Shown in pieces: positions 34,707 to 46,394 of a DNA stretch of 64,000 nt (position 1 is its first letter; every line of letters begins with the position of its first letter). Position numbers and translations under genes: made by a program. The stretch is from Halicephalobus mephisto. Its lineage: Eukaryota; Nematoda; Chromadorea; Rhabditida; Panagrolaimidae. The notes beneath the pieces were generated by a model. The model worked only from the letters and a program-made list of their open reading frames with translations, was not told where the DNA came from and did not search any database. The stretch is taken from NCBI GenBank assembly GCA_009193035.1, contig SWDT01000061.1:124001-188000 (forward strand), in the 5' to 3' direction.

Positions 34707-37700
34707 CTATTGGGACAGGATGGATCTCAACTGGTTGATTTTGGCGTCTAAGGCTCCAGGTTGGGCAGAGAGCGAGTGGTCTGACCGGACAGCCAGGGCG
34801 ATGAGATAGGTGTACTCTTGGAAGGTGAAAGTAGCTCCTCTCTCCATGATCATAGCCAGCAGCTGGTCGGGGTCCTTGTTGAGGAGGTCGAAGAAGGTCT
34901 TGGCGCGATCCAACTCCGACTCCCTCCGTCCCGTTAACCGGCAAAGGTGCTGCTGGACACCGACGATGTTCCTGATAACCCTCTTCTTGTTCGACTCAGT
35001 CAGCTTCGTCATATGTTGGCTAAAAGATTTCTTACTTGGGAACCACAATTAAAAACATACCTGGAATGAATAAATATAGAAGCACAAAGATATCCCAACC
35101 CCTCAAAAAGATGTCTAACTTTTTGAGGCAGAATATAATTATTCAAAAGTTGATTAATTCTAACCATATCCTGTCCAAATTCCAACACACCTTTGTCAAT
35201 GTCATCATGAGGAGGTGCTGATTTAAATTGTGCCAATGGCAATAAATAATAAAAACAATGTACTCTTAATTCCAGATGTATCATTAGTAATCCAATTTCT
35301 GACAATTCTTCTAGACGATTTAATTCAATATTTAATCCTTCTAATAAATTCTGTTCTCCTCCACCTGATTTCGAAATAGATGATGATTTCAAAATTTCTG
35401 TTGCTTTTTTTGGAACATCTAATATAATTTCTCTCATTTTAGACACAAACCATTGGAGACTTTCATGCATGCAGATTAATGATCTGAAATTTTCCATATC
35501 TGTTATTAATTCGTTTCTATCTATTGATTTTGTTTTTCCAAGATTATCAATTAGTATTTCTGCTTCACGTTCTGTTCGTTTTTTGATTTCTTTGTCTGAA
35601 TCATTAACTAATCCTGCTATTTTTCCTGTAGGTGTTGTGTCTGGATCAAATGATAATAATGGTACATTTGCTTGATTTAATAGTATCCATTGAGGTAAAT
35701 TTCTTAATGTTCGAGAAATATCTTCATCTGCAGCCCATGCAGCTGAAATTTTTCTATGTTCAATAATAGATCCGTCATCTGTTGTTGATCTTAATTTCGT
35801 TATCTAAAATCATTTATTAAATTATTTTTAAAATTAAAAATCTTACATTTAAATATGTTTCTGAAGCAGATGAAGTGTAAGAACCAATTATCTCCAGCCA
35901 AATTTGAGCAAATTGAAGAGCATATTGTTCCATATTCGATATCAGGTTTCCTATTTGTTTGCATTCTTCAAAAATCCCCAAGCAACTGGTCAAAAGTTTC
36001 TGAAATTAAATAATATTAATTTTTAAATACTATTTATTATTATTTTAAATATTATAATTTAAAAATAAAGGACTTTCGCGCGTTCATGAACTCTCTCTCA
36101 TTCAATAACTGACAATTCCAGAAGTGAAATGGCAATTCTGGCTAATTGGTGAATTTTGGTAACAAATGTCAAACAATTTTTTTTACTTTTACTCGAAATT
36201 ACAATGATTATTATTACTATTTTAAATATTACTGTTTTAAATATATTACTAGAAATAAAAAGTTTACTGTGAACCGAAAACAAACACATTAGGATTAAGA
36301 TAACTGTATCTAGTCATTTGTTGTTTTTGTTTCGATTACGGTTCGATCAAGTGCTAGAAATAAAACAAGTCAAAAATGACAAATCTGGCAAATAACCGAA
36401 TTTCATCTATAACTTGATTTTTTGCAACTTTCAAAATTACAATGATTATTATCTACGATTTGCATTTTTTCTATAATCTAAACAAGATCAATTCTGAAGG
36501 TCAATTTGCCCGATAAAACTTAAAATTTCCAATTTAATCTACAAAAACGATGAACAACTTTCCAACGTGGTCAATCAACCAAAGAAATAATAAACAAACT
36601 TATATTTAGGCGTTCATATAAACATTGCGCAATTTTCGGAGGGAGATTTAACACAATAAAAACTCACCACATTATGAGCCGTTGTCGATGACAAAGCTGA
36701 CCAAACATCTCCTCGTGAAAGTATTGTCTGTGTTTTGGCTCTAGTATCGTCACAAACTCTTTGAATAAAGGTACTCATAACAAAAGTATGCAGGAAATTG
36801 CTGAATTTGCTCAATCCATATCTCTGTTCCATATCTGAAATAAAATAATAACCAATATTATAAAAATTGTATATGAACTCTTAGAAAATAATTTCAACGT
36901 GAATTTCCAAGTTTTTAGAAATTCAAGTAGCCTAAAATTTCGATTTTATGAGATGATTACTTTGCAATATTATACAATTCCGTAATTAGTTGTAAATTAT
37001 AAAAATTATATATCAACTTTTTTTAAAAATTGTCTTCATGTGAGTTTTCAGAAAGTGGCCTAAAATTTTAATTTTGCGCAATAGTGATTTCGTAATCGAC
37101 TTTCTAGACCTATATTCCTCCTGTATAGACCTAGAACCCTCTGTCCACCTTCGAGCGTCCATTTTCATATATCAAATCCTTAATCAATATCCTAAAAGCC
37201 GTAATTAACCTCTAAATAACCTGCAGAAAATAATTATTTCAAATAAAAAGTCAAAACTCTCACCATTGAGAACTCTAAAAATTGGAATAATATTGTAAGG
37301 CTCTGGTTTACAAATGGTTTGGATAGGTTGGGCAGTGAGTCTGGAAGAATAAGAAGAAACACAATTAGTTCCATCGAATCTGAACAAAGCCCTCATTTTG
37401 GACGGTTCCCCAGCTCCATATGTGTCAGAATCAGGCTCGTAGATATCCAGATGTTTCATAACAACGGTTTGAAGGACTTCTTGAACTGAGTCCCAGAACC
37501 TGGCTTCAACGTTGATGTCTTTTTCGTATCTTCCGACTTTCGAAAGCTCGGTTGCTAGGACTTGATTAGCTTCGTAGGCTTTTTTGATTTGAAGAACGAC
37601 CTAAAAATACAAAATTCAAATTCGAAATTAACTCGAGACTTACAATTTGGATCAACTGAGCGAGATGAGAAGAATCGGCCACCGGTTCTTTCATCAACAG

Positions 37701-38801
37701 CCTCAACAACGAAACGGTGTCGCTGACGGCCTTGGTGTAAATCGTTTTGGATCTGTTGAAGACTTGATCAAGGGCATTCGTCAACTGATCAAAAACAGCC
37801 AAGGATTCCAAACATTCCGCGATTCTAGAAGCCATAGGAGAAGTCTGAGCAGCAGGCAACAAAGTCGAAGACAGCGACGGTTCCACATCTTTGTACTTTT
37901 CAGTCAACTGAATACACAAAACGGATTCATTCAAAGTATCAACATTCATGCCTTTAATCAATTCCAACATCTGAAAAATCACTAACATTAAAACCAAAAA
38001 ATTAAAAATTAAAACTAAAAAATTTGAAATTAAACAAAAAATTTAAAATTAAACAAAAATTTAAATTAAAAGAAAGAATTAAAACCAAAAGCAAAAAATA
38101 AAATTTGAAAGTAAAAATTAAAATAAAAGCAAAAAGCGAAATTTGAAAGCGAAAATTTCTAAAAAAGTTAAAAATTAGCATTTAAATTAAAAATTGATAT
38201 ATGAAATCCCAACCTGAGAATCAAATGGACGGACGGCAAGGAGCTCCAGAAGCTCGTGAACGATGTTTTCCAGCAAAACTCCGGTTAACTCGACGACGTG
38301 GGTCCTCAGTTGGTCGAGGCCTTCGACGGCAGAGAGCGGTCCGTTCAGAATTATGTCGGCTTTTTTCAAAACTTCGACTCCGGACCTATATCTTCCGGCA
38401 TTTATGGCTTCTTTGAACGATGAGTCCATTTGTTTGATTTCCTCGATCTGTTGAAGGATGTTACAGACACATTTCTGCTCCACGTTCTCGATCCAGAGTT
38501 TCTTCAAGTCTTCCCGACGACAATGCAGAAGAACTTTCGAAATTGCCAAAGCGTTTTTGACGCTGTTGATTCTCTGTCGACAAGCAGTGATTTCGGATGA
38601 AACAGCTCGGAAAGTCTTCAAAGAATTAGAAACGTCCTTCTGATGTCGAGAAAGCAGCTCATCGACTCTCCTGGCGGAACTTTCGAATCCTTCTTTGAGT
38701 TTCTTCTTCTGGAATTCCTGTTGATCAGCACTCGTGGAAGAAGCATTCTTGATGGCAGCAATCAGAATCCCGAAGGATTCTTCACTCGAGAGTTCCGTCA
38801 T
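34707..38801 (-). CDS. sec-8: Exocyst complex component SEC8 (EXOC4)
   Basis: Seven exons (38214-38801, 37644-37970, 37264-37600, 36668-36834, 35847-35999, 35061-35803, 34707-35019) join in phase to 875 residues. SEC8 is a core subunit of the octameric exocyst that tethers secretory vesicles to the plasma membrane. The N-terminal coiled coil (residues ~30-110, with FQKKKLKEGFESSARRVDEL) and the AGRYRSGVEVLKKADIIL segment match the Sec8 N-terminal domain. The C-terminus with FDLLNKDPDQLLAMIMERG resembles the end of metazoan SEC8. No membrane or enzymatic motif is expected. Introns 3 and 4 contain repeats also found in or near the patched-related gene. The 3' end converges with eEF1A. Confidence 0.92.
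36102..36201. repeat. 100-bp dispersed repeat, copy D (SEC8 intron 4)
   Basis: Matches 29361-29460 over its length with about four differences, including ctaattgg for ttaatcag. The preceding gcgttcatgaactctctctc resembles one unit of the 32-bp minisatellite next to the other copy, so the two parts moved together. Confidence 0.8.
36864..36897 (-). repeat. 34-nt segment inverted relative to copy A neighbourhood
   Basis: The reverse complement of 36864-36897 is identical to 25154-25187, which sits immediately beside the shared intron repeat in the patched-related gene. Here it lies on the same side of the repeat but in the opposite orientation, separated by about 11 bases. Confidence 0.85.
36909..37258 (-). 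repeat. Intron-resident repeat, copy B (SEC8 intron 3)
   Basis: This block is the partner of 25188-25538. The intron spans 36835-37263, so the repeat fills over 80% of it and starts five bases after the donor on the gene strand. The first bases of the two introns differ (gtcag in one, gtgagag in the other) while everything after is nearly the same. Confidence 0.85.
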
Positions 38802-39330
38802 CGTTCCATTTCAGTCGTCTTCGAAAAAACGAACAGCAACGTCGATTTTCCCTTCGAGAAAAACGCGCAACATGTTCGAAAATCTAAATCCAAATTTTGT
38901 AAAATTCCATATAAAAATTTTATTTTTCTTTTTCTTTAATAAAATAAAAAATATAAAATAAAAAACAAATATGGAAATTATTTTATGAAAGTTTTTGAAT
39001 TTTCATGAATTTGGCGGAATTTCGATTTTCGTTCATCTTCATTCCGGAGATTTCTCGACTTCAAACTTGATGTATCTTCTTAAAAACGATTTTGATTACA
39101 TCTATGGACGTTTTTGATATATGAAACATGAGTTTTAAAAAATAAATTTTGAAAAAAAATGAAATATGATTTTTCAATTTTATTTTGTTTTTTCCCGCCG
39201 AATTTCCATATATAAAACATATTTATTTAAATACCTTTTATATAAAAATGGATAAAATTACTTTAATAATGAATACGGAAAGTTTTAAATCGAGGAAAAT
39301 TGGCAGTAATATATTTCATGTCGTTCACAA

Positions 39331-39831
39331 CAGGTTGATTTTGTTCTTTTTTTCTTGAGCATTTGTCCCACCTATCGCAGGGTTTGCTTTACAGTATCAA
39401 ACGATAGAATTACAAATATAAGATACAAGATACTGGGAAATTAAACGCCTAATTTTTCCTTGTGCCATCGTAGCGTGATATCCACTGATGCGACGTCCTT
39501 TCTGTTGACCGGTTTGTCGCAAGAGCCTTTCGTCTGGACTGATCCGAGTTTTCCGATTGGTTGTGAGAGTTTCTTCTAGAAGGTTGTTATCTTTTTCACT
39601 ATTATTCCCGAAACTTTCTTCGGAAAGAATGTGTAGAAATTCTTTACGTACTCTTTTCAAAGATAGTTTTGGGAATAATAGTGAAAAGAACAGCAATCCT
39701 AGTTTCTTCTTCTCCTCGGCTGGGTTGTTCATGTTTGGCAACATCCAACGCCTTCGACCAGGAATCGAACCTGGGTCTCGTGACTTCCTAGCTACGTGCA
39801 CTAACCACTACACTACCGCAGGCTGATTTTG
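39331..39831 (-). mobile_element. tRNA-headed SINE-like insertion
   Basis: On the minus strand the element begins with a tRNA-like promoter (39751-39822) and runs to an A-rich tail near 39345. The possible flanking duplication is caggttgattttg (39331-39343) and caggctgattttg (39819-39831), one mismatch. The body contains an inverted repeat (39592-39615 with 39665-39688). Short open frames on the two strands encode similar peptides because of that palindrome and are not genes. Confidence 0.5.
39751..39822 (-). pseudogene. tRNA-like sequence (tRNA pseudogene or SINE head)
   Basis: A 72-nt cloverleaf is recognisable: six of seven acceptor pairs between cctgcgg and tcgaagg, a tRNA-Asp-like D-arm (tagtgtagtggttag), and a perfect five-pair T-stem around ttcgatt. 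The anticodon stem does not pair well, and the loop reads ctaggaa. It is therefore unlikely to be a working tRNA. Confidence 0.65.
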
Positions 39832-40759
39832 CGGAATTTTTCTTTTTCAAAAATCGAACATCTTCTGGATTGAAAATACAATTTTAGGTAAACTGAGACT
39901 TGTTTATATGGATACAAATGTCGCATTTTCGAAGGTAAAAATTATTAAATCGAAAAAGTTAAAATTTTTTAACTTTGTTACTCGTTTTTGAATTTCCGGA
40001 AAAAACATCCAAATTTCGTTCGATTTTGATAAATCTAAATTTTTAATTTTAATAATTTTATTTTTTTTCACAATTTAAAAAAACTAAGATTTTATTAAAA
40101 ATTAAGAAAATTTGCTCCTGGCCGGTTACGAAATTATGTACAAAAAAAGCAAAACTGATTACTGTAGCTACGAGATCTGCTCTCCGTGCTATCGAAGTTG
40201 AACGTCAAAATTCGAAGTTGAAATTTGAAATTTTCGTGCTAAGACTCAGTTTTAAAAATTTGAAATTTTCGTGTTAAGAGTCGGTTTTAAAAATTTGAAC
40301 TTTTCGTGGTAAGATATGACTTTCGAAATTCCACTTTTTCGCTTTAAGACTCAGTTTTAAAAATTAAAATTTTCAGTATTAAGAATCGGTTTTAAAAATC
40401 TGGACTTTTCGCGCTGGGACACGACTTTCGAAATTCTACTTTTTCTTTTTAAGACTCAATTTTAAAAATTCGAGCTTTTCGTGTTAAGACCCAATTTTAA
40501 AAGTTTGAACTTTTCGTGTTAAGAGTAGGCTTTAAAAATCTGGACTTTTCGTGCTAGGATATGACTTTCGAAATTCTACTTTTTCGTTCTAAGACTCGAC
40601 TTTCGGATTGTATTTTGATTTGGAAAATCCAGATATCAAGTTAGAACTATCAGTTTGAGATTTTTGAAATAAAAAAATCAATGGATTTTTTCTCAACACG
40701 AAAACTTCAAATTTCAACTTCGAATTGTGATCGTCGACTTCGATAAAACGGAGATTTGA

Positions 40760-41701
40760 TTATTTTCCATGGGCTTTGTCGTAAGTGCCGGCATTTTTGT
40801 AAGATGCAACATATCCGGTGTTGGATTTGACGTCTTCTCGACCAGCTTTCCCCTTGCCTTTGCCTTCGGCATCGAATCTCTCCTTGTGGGCTCCAGTGTA
40901 CTTCGTGTGGTCCGTCAATCTACTGTAGACGCCGTCAGTGGAGGCCTTCGCTGCAGAATTGACCGTAGGGGACTCCAATTGACTCAATTTCTGGATAATC
41001 TCATCCAACTCTTCCTAAATTAAAAAATTAAAAAAAATAAAAACTTTTAAATATAAAAATTTAAAAAAAAAGTAAAAATTCTTCCTAAATTAAAAAATTA
41101 AAAAGTAAAAATTCTTCCTAAATTAAAAAATTAAAAAGTAAAAATTCTTCCTAAATTAAAAAATTAAAAAGTAAAAATTCTTCCTAAATTAAAAAATTAA
41201 AATTTTTAAATATAAAAATAAAAAAATTAAAATTCCACTATTATTTAAAAAATAAAAATTCTCAAAAAAGATCTTAAATTTCTAAAATTTACAATTTTAG
41301 ATTATTTCAAGAATTTGTGCAAAATTCTATAATATTTTAAAATATTTTATAATTTTCGAATTTTTTTGATTTTTTTAATTTTTTTGATTTTTTAAATTTT
41401 TAAAACGAACCTGGACATTTTTGTGTGTTTTTTGGGCTTTTTCCTGAGCGACATTGGTGAGGACCTTGTTAGTTTCGACAAAATTGGTCCTTTTTTTAGG
41501 TCCGGCAACTTTGCTGAAGGCAATTCCAGTTACAGTAGTTGTGACAACTTTTCCATCAATAACTCCAGCATCTTTGAGCCATTTATCGAAATTTTTTCCG
41601 GTCATTTCAGTGGCCGTGGCATTGCCAAATTTCGCAAAAGTTTCCCATCTTTTTTTGGCTTCTTTATCGTTATCCCATTTGACCTCTAGATTTTGAGCCA
41701 T
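40760..41701 (-). CDS. tppp-1: Tubulin polymerization-promoting protein (TPPP/p25-alpha)
   Basis: Exons 41411-41701 and 40760-41014 join in phase 0 to 181 residues. p25-alpha proteins bind and bundle microtubules. The N-terminal core has WDNDKEAKKRWETFAKFGN, the MTGKNFDKWLKDAGVIDGK block and VAGPKKRTNFVETNK, all family hallmarks. The C-terminal part carries the conserved LTDHTKYTGAHKERFD motif and GYVASYKNAGTYDKAH. The disordered extra N-terminus of vertebrate TPPP1 is absent, as in TPPP3 and invertebrate forms. The intron contains tandem copies of its own 3' splice-site region. The gene is isolated from other genes by repeats. Confidence 0.95.
41010..41205 (-). repeat. 33-bp tandem repeat that copies the TPPP 3' splice site
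   Basis: The plus-strand motif 'cttcctaaattaaaaaatta' occurs at the real exon 2 boundary (41011) and again at 41081, 41114, 41147 and 41180, the last four spaced by exactly 33 bases. On the gene strand each copy reads tttaatttag followed by gaag, the true acceptor and first exon bases. Confidence 0.85.
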
Positions 41702-41999
41702 ATTTTCCTAAAAAATTTTAAAAATTAAAAAAAGTAAAAAAAAATTAAAAAACGTAAAAAAAAAAATTAAAAAACGTAAAAATTTAAAAAAAGTAAAAAA
41801 AATTAAAAAACGTAAAAATTAAAAAAAAGTAAAAAAAAAATTAAAAAACGTAAAAATTAAAAAAAAACGCGAAATTTTGTGCCGTCGCTAGGCACCCGTT
41901 TCTTCTTTGACACTTGCGAAACCTGGCTCTAGTTCTGAAAACGTCAAAAATGGGTCTTCAAGACAAATCAATAAAACCACAGACAATATGGGGGAAATC

Positions 42000-42560
42000 C
42001 CAGACAGAATCCTGAATCAAATTTTAAAAAAAATTCTGGATCAGAATCTGGATTAATTCTGAATTCGATTTTGGACACAATTCAGAATCAAAATTCAAAT
42101 TTATTCTGGATCAAATTCTAAAAAGAATTTTGAACCAAGTTCTAAAAGGAATCCTGAATCAAAATTCAAACTTATTCTGAATCCTAAGTCCAAATCCGAA
42201 CTTATTCTGGATCAAATTCTAAAAAGAATTCTAAATCAAAATCCGAACTTATTCTAGATCAAATTCTAAAAGGAATTTAAAACCAAAACTCGAATTTATT
42301 CTGGATCAAATTCTAAAAAGAATTCTGAATCAAAATTCAAATTTATTCTAGATCAAATTCTAAAAGGAATCCTAAATCAAAATCTAAACTTATTCTAGAT
42401 CAAATTCTAAAAGGAATTTAAAACCAAAACTCGAATTTATTCTAGATCAAATTCTGGACAGAATCTTAAATCAAAATCCAAATTTATTCTAAATCCTAAA
42501 TCACAATCCGAATTTATTCTAGATCAAATTCTAAATTCTATTTCGAAAAAAATCAAAATT
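42000..42560. repeat. Degenerate tandem repeat around 'ttattctggatcaaattcta'
   Basis: About ten units of 50-60 bases alternate 'ttctggatcaaattctaaaa' with 'gaattctgaatcaaaattca'. Divergence between units is moderate. The sequence has no coding periodicity. Confidence 0.75.
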
Positions 42561-43589
42561 AGAATCCTGAATTCCAAAAAATCCAAACAAAATTCTGATT
42601 TAAAATTCAGAAAAACTTTAAACCAGATTTTCGAAAAAATTCAAATTTTATTTTTATTCGAAATTTCAAACTTATTTGAAATTCAAATATTTTAAAAGAA
42701 TTTTAATTAAAAAAATAATTTTTTTTGAAAAAAAGCAAATTTTTTTTAAATTTGGAAAAATAACTTTTATTTGAAATATAGAAAAATTTATTTTTTTTTT
42801 GAATTTAGAAAATTTATTTTTTTTTGAATTTAGAAAATTTATTTTTTTTTGAATTTAGAAAATTTATTTTTTTTTGAATTTAGAAAATTTATTTTTTTTT
42901 AAATTGAAACAGAATTTTCCGAAGACCTCCAGTGATCAGTTCTGGAAAAGGAACACGGACAAAATCAAAACAGTTTATCTTTGTCAGGTCGTAAATAAGC
43001 CTAATGACAGACTTGAAACGGAAAATCTGTCAAAAATCGATAAAAATAGGGTCCGCCTAATAATTAAAAAAATCAAAAAACTTTCAATAATTTTTTGGAA
43101 AGTTTAAAATTAAAAAAAATAAAACTTTTTTCAATAATTTTCTATAAAATTTAAGAAAAGTAAATTTTAAAATTAAAAAAAGCAATAATTTTTTAAAAAT
43201 AAGAAAATTTGAAAAAATAAAAAAAAAGTGAAAAATTTAAAAAAAATAAGATTTTAAAATTTTTAAAAAAAGTGAAAATTTTAAAATAAAAAAAAGTGAA
43301 AATTTTTAAAAATAAAAAAAGTGGAAAATTTAAAAAAAATAAGATTTTAAAATTTAAAAAAAAAGTGAAAATTTTAAAATATAAAAAAAGTGAAAAATTT
43401 TTAAAAAAAGTTAAAAATAAAAAAGTGGAAAATTTTTAAAAAAATTTTAAAAAGTCGAATTTTTCCAAAAAGTGAGCAACACTGGCAGCGCGGGAAACCG
43501 ACAAAGAACCAAGAAGATGTTTCAACTTTGACAACAATAAAAAATAACACTTTTATAAAAAATAAAATGTTTGTCGTAAAATTTCGAAA

Positions 43590-44260
43590 CAGTTATCTTG
43601 AATGAAATTTTAAAATTTTCCAGTTAAGACCAAAAAAAAAGATTTTTTAAATCGGTCGATGTGAAATTTCAAAATTTTCCAGTTGAGACCAGAAACTAAA
43701 AAATTCAATGTTTACAAGATTTTGAGAAATTTCAAAATCATATTTTTACGAAAATAAATATCAATAACGAAATTCCAAAAAATCGGTCTTAACGCGAATT
43801 TTCGGAATTTTCCAGTTAAGACCAAAAACTAAAAAATCCCAAATTTATTTAATTTTTAAAAAGTTAAAAATTATATTTTTATAAAAAATTAAGAAACAAC
43901 GAAATTCCAAAAAATCGGTCTTAACGCGAATTTTCAGAATTTTCCAGTTAAGACCGAAAACTAAAAAATTTCAAATTTATTTAATTTTTAAAAAGTTAAA
44001 AATCATTTTTCTTTAAAAATAACAAAAATTAAAAAATTAATCTCCATGCGAATTTTTGGAATTTTCCAGTTAAGACCGAAAACTAAAAAATTTCAAATTT
44101 ACGAAATTTTTAAAAAGTTAAAAATTATATTTTTATAAAAAATTAAGAAACAACGAAATTCCAAAAAATCGATCTTAACGCGGATTTTCAGAATTTTCCA
44201 ATTAAGACCAAAAACTAAAAAATTTCAAATTTACGAAATTTTTGAACTTTTCAAAATTAT
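43590..44260. repeat. ~115-130 bp tandem repeat with a GGTCTTAAC...GTTAAGACC palindrome
   Basis: Three clear copies around 43790, 43915 and 44165 and weaker ones at 43600-43700 and 44040 have the order aaaaaatcggtcttaacgcg, aattttcNgaattttccag, ttaagaccRaaaactaaaa. The ggtcttaac and gttaagacc arms can form a nine-pair stem with a loop of about 20 bases. Confidence 0.8.
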
Positions 44261-44439
44261 CGATTAAATTCCGAAAAGTTCCAAAATTGTTTTTGATACA
44301 AGTTTATTTAAATATTTCAATTTTTTAAAAATAAAAAGTAAAATTTAAATAAAAAATCTGAAATTCATGGAGACTAGTTGAAAATTCCAGTGACTCAGTG
44401 AAACAGCCCGGAGTGAATTGATTTCGAAATATCCAGTTT

Positions 44440-44770
44440 TCTCTATTTCGAAATAATTCCATTTCTGGGCTGTCCGACGGTTGTTCCCCAGCGGCATTTG
44501 ATCCCTATTTTTCTTTTAATTTTAATTAATTTCGAAATTTCTAAAAATTAATTTTTTAAAATTTTAATTGATTTCGAAACTTCTAAAAATAAATTTTTTA
44601 ATTTTAATTAATTTCGAAATTTTTTTAATTTAACCAAAATATAAAATTAATTTAATTATAAAAAAAATTAATATAAAAAATAAATTTTGCGAAATACACT
44701 AGATAAATGTCGTACAGTCGTTTCTGAGCCGTCCGACGGTTGTTCCCCAGCGGCATTTGGTCCTATTTTG
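44440..44770. repeat. Two copies of a G+C-rich motif related to the MITE end in TRAK intron 3
   Basis: The motif gtccgacggttgttccccag followed by cggcatttg occurs near 44472 and 44729. The TRAK intron element begins with a similar ctgtacaacagttggtccct gaggcatttgg arrangement. The spacing and flanks suggest two solo ends or a degraded element. Confidence 0.5.
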
Positions 44771-44894
44771 TAAAATTTACATAATTTCTTTCATTTTTAC
44801 ATTAGTTTTTCCGTAGTAGAATTGAGTTAATATCTCAATTAAGAAAATACTGATTTTAAAAGAACTTTGAAATTAGCGCGAGTCAAAACGAAAC

Positions 44895-45370
44895 AAATAT
44901 CATTGAAAAAAAATTATCATTAAAAAACGAATATCATTGAAAAAAATTATCATTAAAGAACGAATATCATTGGAAAAAAAATTATCATTAAAAAACGAAT
45001 ATCATTGAAAAAAATTATCATTAAAAAACGAATATCATTGAAAAAAAATTATTATTAAAGAACGAATATCATTGGAAAAAAATTACCATTAAAGAACGAA
45101 TATCATTGAAAAAAAATTACCATTAAAGAACAAATATCATTGAAAAAAAATTACCACTGGGGAAGAAATATCACTAGGGAAAACTGTCATTGGAAAAACT
45201 GCCGTCAAGAAAAAATTATCATCGAAAAAGAAATATTATTAAAGAAAAATCACCATTAGCGAAAATTATCATCAAAGAAAAATTGCCGTTGGGGAAGAAA
45301 TGTCATTATAAAAAAACTGTCATTGAAAAAAAAATTATTGAAAAAAAAAATATCATTTAATCCATTTTTA
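44895..45370. repeat. Tandem array of a ~30-bp unit
   Basis: Units of the form atatcattgaaaaaaattat cattaaagaacga are repeated about ten times, then become irregular (for example 'attaccactggggaagaaat'). The frame is interrupted, so it is not a coding repeat. Confidence 0.8.
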
Positions 45371-45779
45371 AAAATTGGAAAATTGCCAAACTTGACATGA
45401 TCGCGTGACGGCCTGAGGGGTCATTTTAGGTCAGAAAAATTACAAAAAGCAATAAATAAGAAAACAAAAAAAACTTTAAAAAATGGAATATGTTTGAAAA
45501 AAGCATTTGGAGGCCATTTTTGTCTTTTTTCAATGGCCTTCAAAAATCGAAAAGGAATCAAAATTAGTTTAGTCTATTCAATTCATTTTTCCAAAGAAAA
45601 AAGATCAATTTGTTCCAAATTTAATTTCGATCAATTTCCAGAAAAGTTTTAGAGAACCAGAGGAATTAGGATTTGAGAAAATTCTTTCATTACGGTATTT
45701 TAAAAAAGTACAAGTTATTCTGTAAAATTCTAGAATTTTAAAATTTATTAAAAAATTCTAAAAATAAAAATAAACTTTT

Positions 45780-45980
45780 CGGTCCTGATTGGAAAGTTTT
45801 AATTTTTTTGGTCCCAATTGGAAAATTTTTATTTTTTTGGTCTCGATTGGAAAGTTTTAATTTTTTTGGTCCCAATTGGAAAATTTTTATTTTTTTAGTC
45901 TCGATTGGAAAATTTTTATTTTTTCGGTCTCGATTGGAAAGTTTTAATTTTTTTAGTCTCGATTGGAAAATCTTCGAAAT
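45780..45980. repeat. Tandem array of 'ggtctcgattggaaag' units
   Basis: About seven units of ~28 bases, each starting ggtcYcRattggaaa. The same half-site occurs in 62640-63110 and, paired with an opposite arm, at 46140, 46265, 55390 and 56090. Confidence 0.8.
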
Positions 45981-46394
45981 TTCGCCTCAGGACTATTTTT
46001 TGAAAAGTAACTATTTTTTAACAATAGAAAAATTAAAAATTCAATAAATAATTTTAGAAAATTCTAGGAATAAAAATTTTTGTTTTTAGTTTTGATTGGA
46101 AAATTTTAGAATTATACAAATCTAAAATTTTACTCTTTTTGGTCCTAAGTGGAAAATTCCGAAATTCGTGCTGAGACCATTTTTAATAATTTAATATTTT
46201 TATTTTTATAATAAAATTTTAAAACTTTTTAAAATTATGCAAATCTAAAATTTCGCAGTTTTTGGTCCTAAGTGGAAAATTCCAAAATTTCGTGCTAAGA
46301 GGACTGTGTTCGAAAATTTACTTTTATTTTGGTTTTTATAAAGGAGAAAATTTGACAGAGAAAGTCATTTTGAAAAGTTGGAAAAAGAGAAAAT

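Larger units (their letters stand above)
38802..40759. other. Interval between SEC8 and TPPP
   Basis: No protein gene was found. It contains the SINE-like element at 39331-39831 and, at 40190-40720, a set of ~50-60 bp repeats built from 'ttcgtgctaagactcagttt' and 'taaaaatttgaa'. The repeats resemble one arm of the GGTC...GACC palindrome seen elsewhere. Confidence 0.55.

Noticed and set aside
39397..39826. Open frames of 134 and 89 codons on opposite strands that look similar to each other
   Set aside because: The similarity arises because the DNA is an inverted repeat inside a SINE-like element, and both run into the tRNA-like head.
45808..46047. 79-codon plus-strand frame with repeated FLFFxSxLESFNFF
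   Set aside because: It reads through the ggtctcgattggaaag tandem array.
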